Assembly: GCF_001552215.1 (NCBI RefSeq)
Contig: NZ_BCQT01000002.1
Location: forward strand, 1-64,000
Length of the DNA stretch: 64,000 nt
Direction of reading: 5' to 3'
Source of the DNA: Actinomadura macra NBRC 14102
GTDB lineage: Bacteria; Actinomycetota; Actinomycetes; Streptosporangiales; Streptosporangiaceae
The notes under the pieces are model-generated. The model was not told where the DNA came from. It searched no databases and saw nothing but the letters and a program-made list of their open reading frames with translations. How positions within the stretch are numbered: position 1 is the first letter of the stretch; each line of letters begins with the position of its first letter. This document shows, in pieces, positions 52,134-61,069 of the stretch. The position numbers and the translations under genes are program-made.

Positions 52134-53642
52134 ATGAACGCTCCTCACTCGCCCGGCCTGCGGGCCTGGCTCGGCCTGCTGGTGGTTCTCGGCCCGGTGT
52201 TGCTGGTGGCGATGGACGGTTCGGTGCTGTTCCTGGCGATGCCCAAGATCACTGAGGCTCTGTCCCCGACCGCCGACCAGGCCCTGTGGATCCTGGACGT
52301 CTACGGGTTCGCGGTCGGGTCCCTGCTCATCGCGTTCGGCAATATCGGCGACCGGTACGGCCGGCTGCGGTTGCTGATGATCGGCGCGGCGGTGTTCGGC
52401 GCCGGCTCGGCGGGGGCGGCGTTCGCGTCCGGCCCGGGACCGCTGATCGCCTTCCGTGCGCTGATGGGTGTGGCCGGGGCCACGCTGTTGCCGTCGGCGC
52501 TGGCGGTGCTCAGCGAGTTGTTCACCGATCCGCGGCGGCGGGCGACGGCGATCGGGATCTTCGCGGCCACCTTCGCGGCCGGGTTCGCGATCGGCCCGGT
52601 CGTCGGGGGACAGTTGCTGAGCAGGTTCTGGTGGGGATCGGTCTTCCTGATCAATCTTCCCGTGGTCCTGGGGTTCCTTCTGCTGGCCCCGATCCTGCTC
52701 CGCGAGGTGCGCGGCACGCGGCCGGGTCGGGTGGACGCCGTGAGCGTCCTGCTCTCCGCCGGAGGTCTCCTGCTGACCGTCTATGCGATCAAGCACACCG
52801 CCGCGGACGGGCCGGCGATCGCCTCCGGTGTCGCGGGGACCATCGGCGCCGCCGCTCTCGGGTGGTTCGTCCGGCGGCAACGCCGGCTTGAGCACCCGCT
52901 GATCGATTTCCGCCTGTTCCGCGACCGCGTGTTCACGATCGCGGTCATCACCGGGCTGCTACCCCTCGTCGCGTGGTCGGCGACCGCCTATCTCTCCGGC
53001 GTCTACCTCCAGTCCGGCCTTGGGCTGTCTGTCCTGGACGCGGCGTTCCTCGCGCTCCCCGGCGCCGCCGTGCTCACCGTGACCTGCATCGTCACACCGG
53101 CGCTGGTCGGACGTCTCGGCAAGCGGGTTGCGCTCGTCACCTGCCATATCTGCGTTGCCCTGGGTCTGTTCCTGTTGTTGCCCACCGGCTCCTCCAGCGG
53201 GATCGGCTGGTACGTCGCGTCCACCGTCATCGCCGGCGTCGGGTACGGCATCTCCTTCAGCGTCGTCGCCGACACGGCCGTCGCCGCCGTGCCCGCCGAG
53301 CGCGCCGGGTCCGCGGCGGCGATCGCCGAGACCAGCAACGAGATCGGCAACGCCCTCGGCATCGCGCTCCTCGGCTCGCTCGCCGCCCTGCTCTTCCGGC
53401 TCCAGGGGCCGGATCTCGCCGGCACCCTGGACGAGACGCTCCAGATCCCCGGCCTCGCGCCCGCGATGGTCGGCGACGCGAAGGGCGCCTTCGTCACCGG
53501 TCTGCACGCCGCCGCCGTCACCGCCGGCATCCTCCATGGCGCGCTCGGCGTCCTCACCCTGCGCTGGATACCGAGGACGCTTCCCGGTACGGGCGATACC
53601 GGTGTGCTCCGAGGCGCCGATGAGCGAAGTATCGTTCGGTGA
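52134..53642 (+). CDS. MFS drug exporter, QacA/DHA2 type
   Basis: This 502-residue transporter has 14 helices: TM1 contains AMDGSVLFLAMPKITEAL and the motif A loop is FGNIGDRYGRLRLL. Motif C-type glycines in helix 5 (TFAAGFAIGPVVGGQLL) mark antiporters. The ATG at 52134 is used, and the gene is probably controlled by the divergent XRE-family regulator. The stop is 99 bp before the next gene. The substrate is probably a cationic or hydrophobic drug; this is from family knowledge only. Confidence 0.93.
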   Translation: MNAPHSPGLRAWLGLLVVLGPVLLVAMDGSVLFLAMPKITEALSPTADQALWILDVYGFAVGSLLIAFGNIGDRYGRLRLLMIGAAVFGAGSAGAAFASGPGPLIAFRALMGVAGATLLPSALAVLSELFTDPRRRATAIGIFAATFAAGFAIGPVVGGQLLSRFWWGSVFLINLPVVLGFLLLAPILLREVRGTRPGRVDAVSVLLSAGGLLLTVYAIKHTAADGPAIASGVAGTIGAAALGWFVRRQRRLEHPLIDFRLFRDRVFTIAVITGLLPLVAWSATAYLSGVYLQSGLGLSVLDAAFLALPGAAVLTVTCIVTPALVGRLGKRVALVTCHICVALGLFLLLPTGSSSGIGWYVASTVIAGVGYGISFSVVADTAVAAVPAERAGSAAAIAETSNEIGNALGIALLGSLAALLFRLQGPDLAGTLDETLQIPGLAPAMVGDAKGAFVTGLHAAAVTAGILHGALGVLTLRWIPRTLPGTGDTGVLRGADERSIVR

Positions 53643-53741
53643 GCCGTGGCGGGGTGGCGCACTGCTCGCGGGTCCTCCGGTGCGCCGGCGGGGCCGGTGG
53701 GTACGGGTGATCTCGTAGCGGCCACTAGCAACGGAGGCGCG

Positions 53742-56003
53742 GTGCTCAAGCGTGCGCGGAAGGCGTACGCCCAGATCAACGGACAGACGGCGCCCTTCTA
53801 CGGGCTGGCCGCCGCCGTCGCCATCGCGGTGCCGCTGCTGGTCGGGGCGCTGGCCGGGCACGCGACGCAGGGGTCGATGATCGCGCTCGGCGCCTACCTG
53901 GTGGCGCTGCGGGCGCCGGAGGGGCCGTACGGGGCGAAGGCGCGGCACCTGGCCGTGGGCGTGCTCATGGTCGCGGTCGGGGCGGGGGTCGGCGGGGCCC
54001 TCGCCGGCCACACCTGGTCCACCGTGATCGTGGTGCCGCCGCTCATCGCGCTCGGGGTCGCGGTCCCGCGGATCGGGGCGACGGCGGGCCTCGCGGTGCT
54101 GCTCAGCGCGATCCGGCCGCCGTCCGACGACGTGATCGGCACGGGTGTGCTGGAGCTGATCGGCGGGCTGCTCACCGCCGGGCTGCTGCTGGCGCCCTGG
54201 CCGGCACGGCGGCTGCGACCGTTGCGGACGGCGCTCACCGAGGCCGCCCACAGCGTCGCGCAGGCGTTGGACGCCGTGGCGCAGGACGTCGGGGCGCCGG
54301 ACCCGAGTCCGCTGGAGGACGTCGAACTCACCAACCCCGACCTGCTGGCCGTCACCCGGAAACCCGACTGGGAGGAGTGCCGGCGCGCCGCGTCCGAGGC
54401 CCTTACCGCGGCGCGCGCCACGTTCAGGCTGTACCGGACGGAACGGGGCCGCAGCGATCCGACGCGTCCGGAACGGCTGATCGACGCGCTGTCGCGCATC
54501 CTGCACGAGACGGTCACGCTCCAGGCCGTCCTGGAGGCGGCACGCAACTATCCGCCGGACCGGGAATGGCAGTTGGAGACCCAGACGGCCGTGTCCGCGC
54601 TAGCGGCGCGGCTGCGGCTGCTGGCGGGCGCGATCGAGACCGCGGGGGAGGCGCCGCTCGGCGGGGAGGAGTCCGCGGCCGTGCGGCGGCTCGGCCGGGC
54701 GGTCGAGCAGATCAGGCGCGCCGGCCTCGCCGGCGACGAGGACCTCGTGGCGGTCTCGCTGATCGGACAGGTGCGACGGTCGGTCGACCGTATCGCCGGT
54801 GAGGTCGCGTCCGCGCGGCGGATCATCGCGGGCGGGCTGCGCCTTGGATTCGGTCCGCCCCGGATGCCCGACGCGCTGCACCCGATGTCGGACCTGGAAC
54901 GGCTCCGGAAGGCCGTACGGACACGGTCGCCGCGGTTCCGGCAGGTGGCACGGGTGTTCGTGACGGCCCTGGTGTCGATGGCGCTCGCCGCCGCGCTGAA
55001 GTTCCCGCACGGGCACTGGATGACGATCACGGCGATGCTCAGCCTGCGCGCGAGCTACAGCGAGACCGTCGAGAACCTCGTCCAGCGCGTCGGCGGCACC
55101 GCGGCCGGGTCCGTCATCGCCGCGCTGCTGCTGACGCTGGCCCCCGACCAGCCCGTCATCGTGCTGACCATCTTCTGCTTCGCGCTGGCGGGGTTCGCGC
55201 TGCGGCCGGTGAACTTCGTCTACTGGGCGCTGTTCGGGACGCCGCTGACGATGATGCTGCTGGACTTCTCCACCCCCGCCGACTGGCGCACCGCCGGCGA
55301 ACGGATCGCGTTGACCTTCGCCGGGACGCTCCTGTCGTTCCTCGCCGTCCGGCTGCTGTGGCCCACCGGGCACCGCGAGCGGCTGCCGGTCAAGCTCGGC
55401 CGGCTGCTGTCCCAGCACGCCGACCTCGTCCGGGCCACGGCGGACGTGATCGGCGGCGAGCGCGTCCGGCTGCCGCACGAGAAGGTCGTCTCCGCCGAGC
55501 AGGCCGCCGAGGCCGTCGAGGAGGCCGCGCGGCGCCTCGGTCACGAGCGGCTGCCCGACACCGAGCTGATCACCCGCCTGAAGACGGTCGTCCGGACCGC
55601 GCACCGCGTCCGTGACCACCTGATCGCCGTGTCGCGGATGTCCCGGGAGAAGGCCGTGGACACCGGGCCCGTCCCCGAGATCCTCGACCGCCTCGCCGAC
55701 CAGCTGGAGGAGGCCGCCACCGCGTTGGAGGAACCGCCCGGCGAGGACGCGCCGGACGCCTCCTCGCCCGTCCAGGAGCTGGAGGAGGAACTCGCCGCCC
55801 TCGACGACTACCTGTCCACGCTCACCCGGCGGCGCCGCGCCGAGATCAAGGCGGGCGTCGACCGGGACGAGTTCACCCCACTCCGGCAGGCCCTCCTCCA
55901 GGTCTCCGGCACCCGCTACACGATCCGGTCGCTGCGCCGCGACACGGGACGTCTCATCGACGGCGCCCTGTCCGCCGTCAGCCCTTCGGCGTCCGCGTCG
56001 TGA
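53742..56003 (+). CDS. FUSC/aromatic-acid-exporter-like membrane protein
   Basis: This 753-residue protein has two sets of membrane helices: residues about 15-175 (FYGLAAAVAIAVPLLVGALAGH onward) and about 405-545 (WMTITAMLSLRASYSETVENLVQRVGGTAAGS). Each set is followed by a long cytoplasmic coiled region. The second set carries the FUSC/ArAE-type motif with the conserved Arg region QRVGGT. The C-terminal 200 residues are Glu-rich coiled coil. The GTG at 53742 has GGAGG. Relatives in bacteria export aromatic carboxylic acids. The end overlaps the SixA gene by 26 bp. Confidence 0.85.
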   Translation: MLKRARKAYAQINGQTAPFYGLAAAVAIAVPLLVGALAGHATQGSMIALGAYLVALRAPEGPYGAKARHLAVGVLMVAVGAGVGGALAGHTWSTVIVVPPLIALGVAVPRIGATAGLAVLLSAIRPPSDDVIGTGVLELIGGLLTAGLLLAPWPARRLRPLRTALTEAAHSVAQALDAVAQDVGAPDPSPLEDVELTNPDLLAVTRKPDWEECRRAASEALTAARATFRLYRTERGRSDPTRPERLIDALSRILHETVTLQAVLEAARNYPPDREWQLETQTAVSALAARLRLLAGAIETAGEAPLGGEESAAVRRLGRAVEQIRRAGLAGDEDLVAVSLIGQVRRSVDRIAGEVASARRIIAGGLRLGFGPPRMPDALHPMSDLERLRKAVRTRSPRFRQVARVFVTALVSMALAAALKFPHGHWMTITAMLSLRASYSETVENLVQRVGGTAAGSVIAALLLTLAPDQPVIVLTIFCFALAGFALRPVNFVYWALFGTPLTMMLLDFSTPADWRTAGERIALTFAGTLLSFLAVRLLWPTGHRERLPVKLGRLLSQHADLVRATADVIGGERVRLPHEKVVSAEQAAEAVEEAARRLGHERLPDTELITRLKTVVRTAHRVRDHLIAVSRMSREKAVDTGPVPEILDRLADQLEEAATALEEPPGEDAPDASSPVQELEEELAALDDYLSTLTRRRRAEIKAGVDRDEFTPLRQALLQVSGTRYTIRSLRRDTGRLIDGALSAVSPSASAS

Positions 56004-56445
56004 CGAGCGTGCCCGCCCCGGGACGGGCGTCCCCCCACCCGTCCGGCAACCCGATCACGGCCAGCGCACATGTCGGAAACGCGTCGGGCGCCTGCCCGGT
56101 CAGGTTGTGGACGAGCTCGTGCACGGACGGGTTGTGCCCGACGAGCAGGAGCCTGCCCACGTCATCGGGCGTCTCGTTCACGAGGGCGAGCAGGTCGCCG
56201 GGGTCGTTGTCGTAGATCCGCGCCTCGAAGTGCACGTCCCCGCCGACCTCCAGGCGCTCAAGCGTCTCGCGCGTCCGCGCGGCGATGGAGCACAGGACAC
56301 GGTCTGGGACGAGATCGTTCGCGCGCAACCACTCACCGGCTGCGGCCGCGTCGCGGCGCCCCCGGTCGGTGAGGGTGCGGTCGACGTCGGGTATTCCCAG
56401 GCCGGCGACGGCCTTGGCATGGCGGAGCACGATGAGCGTGGGCAT
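55978..56445 (-). CDS. SixA-like histidine phosphatase
   Basis: This 155-residue protein has the RHG-type start LIVLRHAKAVAG with a catalytic His. The second His lies in LLLVGHNPSVHEL, and a conserved Arg occurs near RTRETLERL. SixA removes phosphate from histidine of phosphotransfer proteins in E. coli; many actinobacterial relatives have unknown targets. It is convergent with the FUSC gene, with overlapping ends. Confidence 0.92.
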   Translation of the reverse strand: MPTLIVLRHAKAVAGLGIPDVDRTLTDRGRRDAAAAGEWLRANDLVPDRVLCSIAARTRETLERLEVGGDVHFEARIYDNDPGDLLALVNETPDDVGRLLLVGHNPSVHELVHNLTGQAPDAFPTCALAVIGLPDGWGDARPGAGTLVTTRTPKG

Positions 56446-56517
56446 GGCTTATTTTATTCAATCCCGGCCCGAGGACTCGGCCGGCGGCTCACACCATGTC
56501 GCCACGAGCGACGCGGA

Positions 56518-56634
56518 TCACGGTGCTACGAGCGCCGCCAGGGTCCAGAGCACGAGCATGATGCCGAGCATCCCGCCGAGCACGAGCGCGAAGCCCTTGG
56601 GCCCGGACATCGTCGGCTTTCCGCCGCTCGCCAC
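56518..56634 (-). CDS. 38-residue single-helix membrane peptide
   Basis: A short basic head (VASGGKPTMSGPKG) precedes one hydrophobic helix (FALVLGGMLGIMLVLWTLAALVA). Similar small peptides with SGPKGFALVLGG-type sequence occur in Streptomyces, as far as I recall. The GTG at 56634 has GGGAGG six bases upstream; a start at the internal ATG would give 30 residues. It lies between the SixA-like gene and the terminators of hppA. Confidence 0.6.
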   Translation of the reverse strand: MASGGKPTMSGPKGFALVLGGMLGIMLVLWTLAALVAP

Positions 56635-56751
56635 CGCGCACCTCCCGATCTTCTGCGTCCGGCCGCATTCGGGGCCGTCCCGCCTGTCCACGTACAGCGT
56701 ACGACCACCCCCGCGCGTCCCGTACGCGCCCCCGGAGGACGGCACGCGAAA

Positions 56752-56780
56752 GGGCCGGCGGCTCGGAAAGCCACCGGCCC
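56752..56780 (-). terminator. Second hairpin downstream of hppA
   Basis: GGGCCGGCGGCT pairs with AGCCACCGGCCC (one mismatch) around a loop of CGGAA. It is 47-75 bp past the hppA stop and may back up the first hairpin. Confidence 0.6.
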
Positions 56781-56792
56781 CAGGGTCTGGAC

Positions 56793-56820
56793 GGGCACCG
56801 GCCGTCGCCGGCCGGTGCCC
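56793..56820 (-). terminator. Hairpin directly after hppA
   Basis: A perfect 11-bp stem GGGCACCGGCC/GGCCGGTGCCC with a 6-nt loop starts 6 bp after the hppA stop. There is no U tract, which is common in high-GC actinomycetes. Confidence 0.75.
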
Positions 56821-56826
56821 GAACGG

Positions 56827-59274
56827 TCAGCCCTTCTTCGCCGTCGAACCCTCGCCGGCAGGTTCGGCCTCGGCGCCGCCGGTCTCGGCGGCCACCGTCG
56901 CCTCCTCCGGTGCCTCGACCGCACCGCCCCCGGCCGTCCCGCCCCCGACGGAACCGGACGACCCGGCCTCGTCGGCGGCCTGCTCGGCGATCGGGTCGGC
57001 GCGCCGCTTGGAGACGGTGATCGCGGCCACCACGATGCCGACGGACACGACCGTCACGCCGATGCGCAGCGGGGTGTTGCCCGCGTAGGTGACGACCGCG
57101 TCCGCGATGAGCAGTGCGACCAGGTTCATCACCTTGATGAGCGGGTTGATCGCCGGGCCGGCGGTGTCCTTGAAGGGGTCACCGACCGTGTCACCGATCA
57201 CCGTGGCCTCGTGCGCCTCGCTGCCCTTGCCGCCGAGATGGCCCTCCTCGACGAGCTTCTTGGCGTTGTCCCAGGCACCACCGGAGTTGGAGAGGAACAC
57301 CGCCATCAGCACGCCGGCCGCGATGGCGCCGCCCAGGAACGCGCCGAGCGGCGCGTACCCGAGCGCGAAGCCGACCGCGATCGGTGTCATGATCGCCAGC
57401 AGTCCGGGAGTGGCGAGCTCGCGCTGCGCGTCCCGGGTGCAGATGTCCACGACCCGGTCGTAGTCGGGCTTCTCGGTGAAGTTCATGATCCCGGGCTTGG
57501 TGCGGAACTGCTCGCGCACCTCCACCACGACCCGTCCCGCCGCCCGGCCGACCGCCATGATCGCCAGCCCGGAGAACAGGAACACCACGGCCGCGCCGAT
57601 GATCAGCCCGATCAGCACGTTCGGGTTGTCGATCGACAGGCTGAACACCTTGAAGTCGCCGAGCGCGTCCCTGGCGTCCGCCGAGGCGTCGGCGAGCGCC
57701 GACACGACCGTCGTCCGGAACGAGCCGAACAACGCGGTCGCCGCCAGCACCGCCGTCGCGATGGCGATGCCCTTGGTGATCGCCTTGGTGGTGTTGCCGA
57801 CCGCGTCCAGCCGCTCCAGCACGCCCGCGGCCTCGCCCTGGACGTCGCCGGACATCTCGGCGATGCCCTGCGCGTTGTCGGAGACGGGCCCGAAGGTGTC
57901 CATCGAGACGATCACACCGACGGTGGTGAGCAGCCCGGTACCGGCCATCGCCACCGCGAACAGCGCGACGGTGGTGTTGCCGAACCCGAGCAGGAACGCC
58001 CCGTACACCGCCGCGCAGATCACCAGCGCGGTGTAGACGGCCGACTCCAGGCCGAGCGAGATGCCGGAGAGGATGACGGTCGCCGGGCCGGTCCGGGCGC
58101 TGCCGGTGACCTCCTGGACGGGCTTGCGGTTGGTCTCGGTGAAGTAGCCCGTGAGCAGCTGGATCGCGCTGGCCAGCACGATCCCGATGATCACTGCGCC
58201 GAGTGCCACCCAGCGCGGATCGGCGTCCAGCGCCCGGATCTCGGGGTCGGTGACGCCGGACAGGTCCGCGAACGACGACGGCAGGTAGGCGAAGGCGGCG
58301 ATGGCCACCAGCACCGCGGAGATGATCGCCGAGATGAAGAATCCCCGGTTGATGGCGGACATGCCGGAACGGTCGCCATCGCGGGGTGTGACGGCGAAGA
58401 TCCCGATCACCGCGGTGACCACGCCGATCATCGGCACGATCAGCGGGAACACCAGGCCCTCGGTACCGAACGCCGCGGTGCCCAGGATGAGCGCCGCGAC
58501 AAGCATCACCGCGTACGACTCGAACAGGTCCGCGGCCATCCCGGCGCAGTCGCCGACGTTGTCACCGACGTTGTCGGCGATGGTCGCGGCGTTGCGCGGG
58601 TCGTCCTCGGGGATGCCCTGCTCGACCTTGCCGACGAGGTCGGCGCCGACGTCGGCGGCCTTGGTGAAGATGCCACCGCCGACACGCATGAACATCGCCA
58701 GCAGCGCGGCGCCGAAACCGAAGCCCTCCAGCACCTTCGGCGCGTCCCCCTTGTAGGCGAGGACGACGACCGCCGCACCGAACAACCCGAGCCCGACGGT
58801 GAACATCCCGGCGACGCCGCCGGTGCGGAAGGCGATGCGCATCGCCGTCTTCTCGCCGCCCGCCTCGCGGGCGGCGGCGGCGACCCGGACGTTCCCCCGG
58901 ACCGCCAGCCACATGCCGGTGAACCCGGTGACGGCCGAGAAGATCGCACCGATGACGAAGAAGACCGACCGTCCTATTCGTTCGGACGTCGAGTCGGCCG
59001 GCAGTAGCAGCAGAACAAGCGGGATGAGCACCACGAAGACGCCGACCGTGCGGAACTGGCGTTTCAGGTAGGCACTCGCGCCCACCTGGATCGCCCGCGC
59101 GATCTCCTGCATCTTCTCGGTGCCCTGACCCGCGGCCAGCACATCGCGTACCAGACCTGCGGCGACGGCCAGTGCCAACAGTGCGATCACGGCGACGACG
59201 ACGACCAGGGTGAGGTCGCCGCCGCCGAGATCCACTTCTGCGCTGGCCGGGCTTGACAGGGAAAGCCCAGACAT
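56827..59274 (-). CDS. hppA: Membrane proton-translocating pyrophosphatase
   Basis: This 815-residue integral membrane protein couples pyrophosphate hydrolysis to proton pumping. It has the pyrophosphate site DVGADLVGKVE, DNVGDNVGDCAGMAADLFE and a late DTVGDPFKDTAGPAINP. The K+-dependence position has Lys in GNTTKAITKG, the signature of potassium-independent H+-pumping enzymes. A C-terminal acidic tail of about 50 residues is added. The ATG follows GGAGGACGG. It lies next to the bldG cluster, as I recall it does in Streptomyces. Two hairpins end the transcript. Confidence 0.96.
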   Translation of the reverse strand: MSGLSLSSPASAEVDLGGGDLTLVVVVAVIALLALAVAAGLVRDVLAAGQGTEKMQEIARAIQVGASAYLKRQFRTVGVFVVLIPLVLLLLPADSTSERIGRSVFFVIGAIFSAVTGFTGMWLAVRGNVRVAAAAREAGGEKTAMRIAFRTGGVAGMFTVGLGLFGAAVVVLAYKGDAPKVLEGFGFGAALLAMFMRVGGGIFTKAADVGADLVGKVEQGIPEDDPRNAATIADNVGDNVGDCAGMAADLFESYAVMLVAALILGTAAFGTEGLVFPLIVPMIGVVTAVIGIFAVTPRDGDRSGMSAINRGFFISAIISAVLVAIAAFAYLPSSFADLSGVTDPEIRALDADPRWVALGAVIIGIVLASAIQLLTGYFTETNRKPVQEVTGSARTGPATVILSGISLGLESAVYTALVICAAVYGAFLLGFGNTTVALFAVAMAGTGLLTTVGVIVSMDTFGPVSDNAQGIAEMSGDVQGEAAGVLERLDAVGNTTKAITKGIAIATAVLAATALFGSFRTTVVSALADASADARDALGDFKVFSLSIDNPNVLIGLIIGAAVVFLFSGLAIMAVGRAAGRVVVEVREQFRTKPGIMNFTEKPDYDRVVDICTRDAQRELATPGLLAIMTPIAVGFALGYAPLGAFLGGAIAAGVLMAVFLSNSGGAWDNAKKLVEEGHLGGKGSEAHEATVIGDTVGDPFKDTAGPAINPLIKVMNLVALLIADAVVTYAGNTPLRIGVTVVSVGIVVAAITVSKRRADPIAEQAADEAGSSGSVGGGTAGGGAVEAPEEATVAAETGGAEAEPAGEGSTAKKG

Positions 59275-60012
59275 CCGTCCTCCTCGACAGGGGCGTTGCG
59301 CTCTCGACCGTCAAAAGACGATCTTTACCGCGTACCCCGCGAGTCATGACTTCGAACGCCTCGCACGGCAGCGCGGGTGCCGGGAGTCTACGCAGGCCGC
59401 ACGCGAATGAGAAGGCCGCGACATCCCTTACAAAGATGTCACGGAAAAGCAATGTGCGTTACGCCGGAAATTGACCTTTAAGTGCTGTGGGTGATTGTTA
59501 CCGCAGGTCAGCGCAAGTCAGCATCTTCTTACCTAGCGGATAGCTTGACAGATCGACACCGCCGGGTGCCGCACCCGGTCCCTCGGCGTCCGCTATTTAA
59601 GCTAGGCATTAACACAGAAAATGTCTAGACCCAAATCAAGTCAGATCGAGATCAACCACAAGAAGATCCCACACCCGCCGACGCCGCCCGCACCCGGGTT
59701 CTCCGCCCGTTCGTCCACCACCAGGACACGCCCTCAGCCCACCGCGAGGGTCCCGTCCAGCCGCGCATCCTCGCCCCGGAACCCGATTACCCGCGATGCC
59801 TCGATCACCGGGAACACCCGAGAACCGCCGTCTCCGTCCGGCCCCCTCCGAACGACCACCCCAGGCGCCCGGCAACACCCCACCCACGCACACGTCCACG
59901 GCGTGGCCGGAAGCGGCGCGCTCCGCGCCGCAGAGTCCGACGGCTCAAGCCGGGCATGACAAAGGCCCCGCCGGTGGGCGGGGCCTTCGGTCGCGTCTGG
60001 ACGGGGCGCGGG
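59275..60012. other. Long non-coding stretch upstream of hppA
   Basis: There is no credible gene in 738 bp. The part nearest hppA (59275-59620) is relatively AT-rich and should carry the hppA promoter on the minus strand. It holds mutually exclusive or pseudoknotted pairings: CCTAGC (59532) with GCTAGG (59601), TAGCGGA (59534) with TCCGCTA (59589), and TAGCTT (59541) with AAGCTA (59599). A CCGGGTG-CCG-CACCCGG hairpin lies inside them. The part from 59621 is Pro/Arg-rich in every open frame, has no binding site and looks non-coding. Confidence 0.5.
59962..59987 (-). terminator. Terminator after the RsbW-like gene
   Basis: A perfect 11-bp stem AAGGCCCCGCC/GGCGGGGCCTT with loop GGTG starts 26 bp past the stop at 60013. 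On the minus strand it is followed by TGTCATG. Confidence 0.82.
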
Positions 60013-60453
60013 TCAGATCGTCGCCTCGGCTTCGGCCGGCCAGCTCATCCGTATCTGGACCCCCTTGGGCGTGGCTTCGATCTCCACGTCGTCGGCGAGC
60101 CCGGCGATGACGGCCAGTCCCAGCTCCGCGGTGGCCTCTCCGAGGCCGTACTCGTACTCCTCCGCGTCCTCGATCGAGGGGATGCCGCCCGCCGCGTCGT
60201 CACCGGGAACGGTGTCGTTCACCGTGACCTCGAAGCGGCCGTCGGCGCCGCTCAGCTCGAGCCGTACCGGCTCGTCCGGGCAGTGCCGGCGGTGCGCCTC
60301 CACGGCGCGCGAGCACGCCTCCCCCACCGCAAGCCTGACCTCGTCGAGCAGCGTCTCGGCGACGCCACTACGACGGGCCACGGCGGTCACGATCAGTCGG
60401 GCGGTCCGGACATGGACGGGCAGCGCACTGAAGGACAGTTCAACGGTCGCCAT
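60013..60453 (-). CDS. RsbW-like anti-sigma factor / ATP-binding serine kinase
   Basis: This 146-residue GHKL-type protein has an N-box region (LLDEVRLAVGEACSRAVEAH) and a C-terminal GLGEATAELGLAVIAGLADDVEI ATP-lid area. It starts at ATG and is 16 bp downstream of bldG. In Streptomyces the gene after bldG encodes the anti-sigma factor ApgA, which binds BldG, and this is the likely counterpart. The adjacent bldG product should relieve its inhibition of a sigma factor that is not in this window. Confidence 0.9.
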   Translation of the reverse strand: MATVELSFSALPVHVRTARLIVTAVARRSGVAETLLDEVRLAVGEACSRAVEAHRRHCPDEPVRLELSGADGRFEVTVNDTVPGDDAAGGIPSIEDAEEYEYGLGEATAELGLAVIAGLADDVEIEATPKGVQIRMSWPAEAEATI

Positions 60454-60469
60454 CTCTGCTTCCGGCCGA

Positions 60470-60823
60470 CTACTTGGCGCCCTTGCGCTTCTCCTCGGCA
60501 TCGGCGATCGAGTCGTGAATGCCGAAGACCTTGGTCAACCCCGTGATACGGAAGATCTTGAGGATGCGCTCCTGGGTGCACACCAGTTCCAGGGAGCCGT
60601 CGTGGGCGCGCACCCGCTTCAGCCCACCGACCAGGACACCGAGCCCGGTCGAGTCGAGGAACTCTACCTTCTCCATGTCCACGAGCAGGTGAAACTTCCC
60701 CTTGTTGACCAGGTCGATGAGCTTCTCGCGAAGCTTCGGCGCCGTGTAGACGTCGATCTCGCCCTCCACGTTGATGACGGTGAGGCCATCGTCAGTGGTG
60801 TAGTCGTTCACCTTCAGGTCCAC
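60470..60823 (-). CDS. bldG: Anti-anti-sigma factor, BldG-like
   Basis: This 117-residue STAS protein has the phosphorylatable serine in [36 protein letters not shown] and [19 protein letters not shown] are nearly the same as in Streptomyces BldG, which is needed for aerial mycelium and antibiotic production. The GTG at 60823 follows GGAGG; an ATG 45 bp earlier would add unrelated residues. The RsbW-like gene is 16 bp downstream, so both are probably one transcript. This gene and its flanks mark the genome as that of a developmental actinomycete. Confidence 0.93.
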   Translation of the reverse strand: MDLKVNDYTTDDGLTVINVEGEIDVYTAPKLREKLIDLVNKGKFHLLVDMEKVEFLDSTGLGVLVGGLKRVRAHDGSLELVCTQERILKIFRITGLTKVFGIHDSIADAEEKRKGAK

Positions 60824-61069
60824 AAATCCTCCAGCGCCGTGCAGCACAATCTGATCTCGCTTTTCCACGCCGGAGCGGCGTTCGGTCAGCGAGACTTAGC
60901 CGTGATTCAACCACGCTCCGGCGCCGTACACGCACGTTATCGCCCACTCGGGCGAAAGTTCGCGCCATCCCGTCTGACCTGCTGATCTAACGGGTCAGGG
61001 CAGGGGGACGGGCGCTCCGGCGTCGGGGCGTTCCCGTTGTTTTGCCCCGGCTGGCAAACTGAAAACCTG

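Noticed and set aside
56107..59007. Plus-strand open frame of about 966 codons opposite hppA
   Set aside because: Rich in His/Asp/Arg with no domain; hppA on the other strand is certain.
59621..59959. Plus-strand frame of 112 codons in the gap upstream of hppA
   Set aside because: Pro/Ser/Arg-rich, no ribosome binding site, no recognisable motif.
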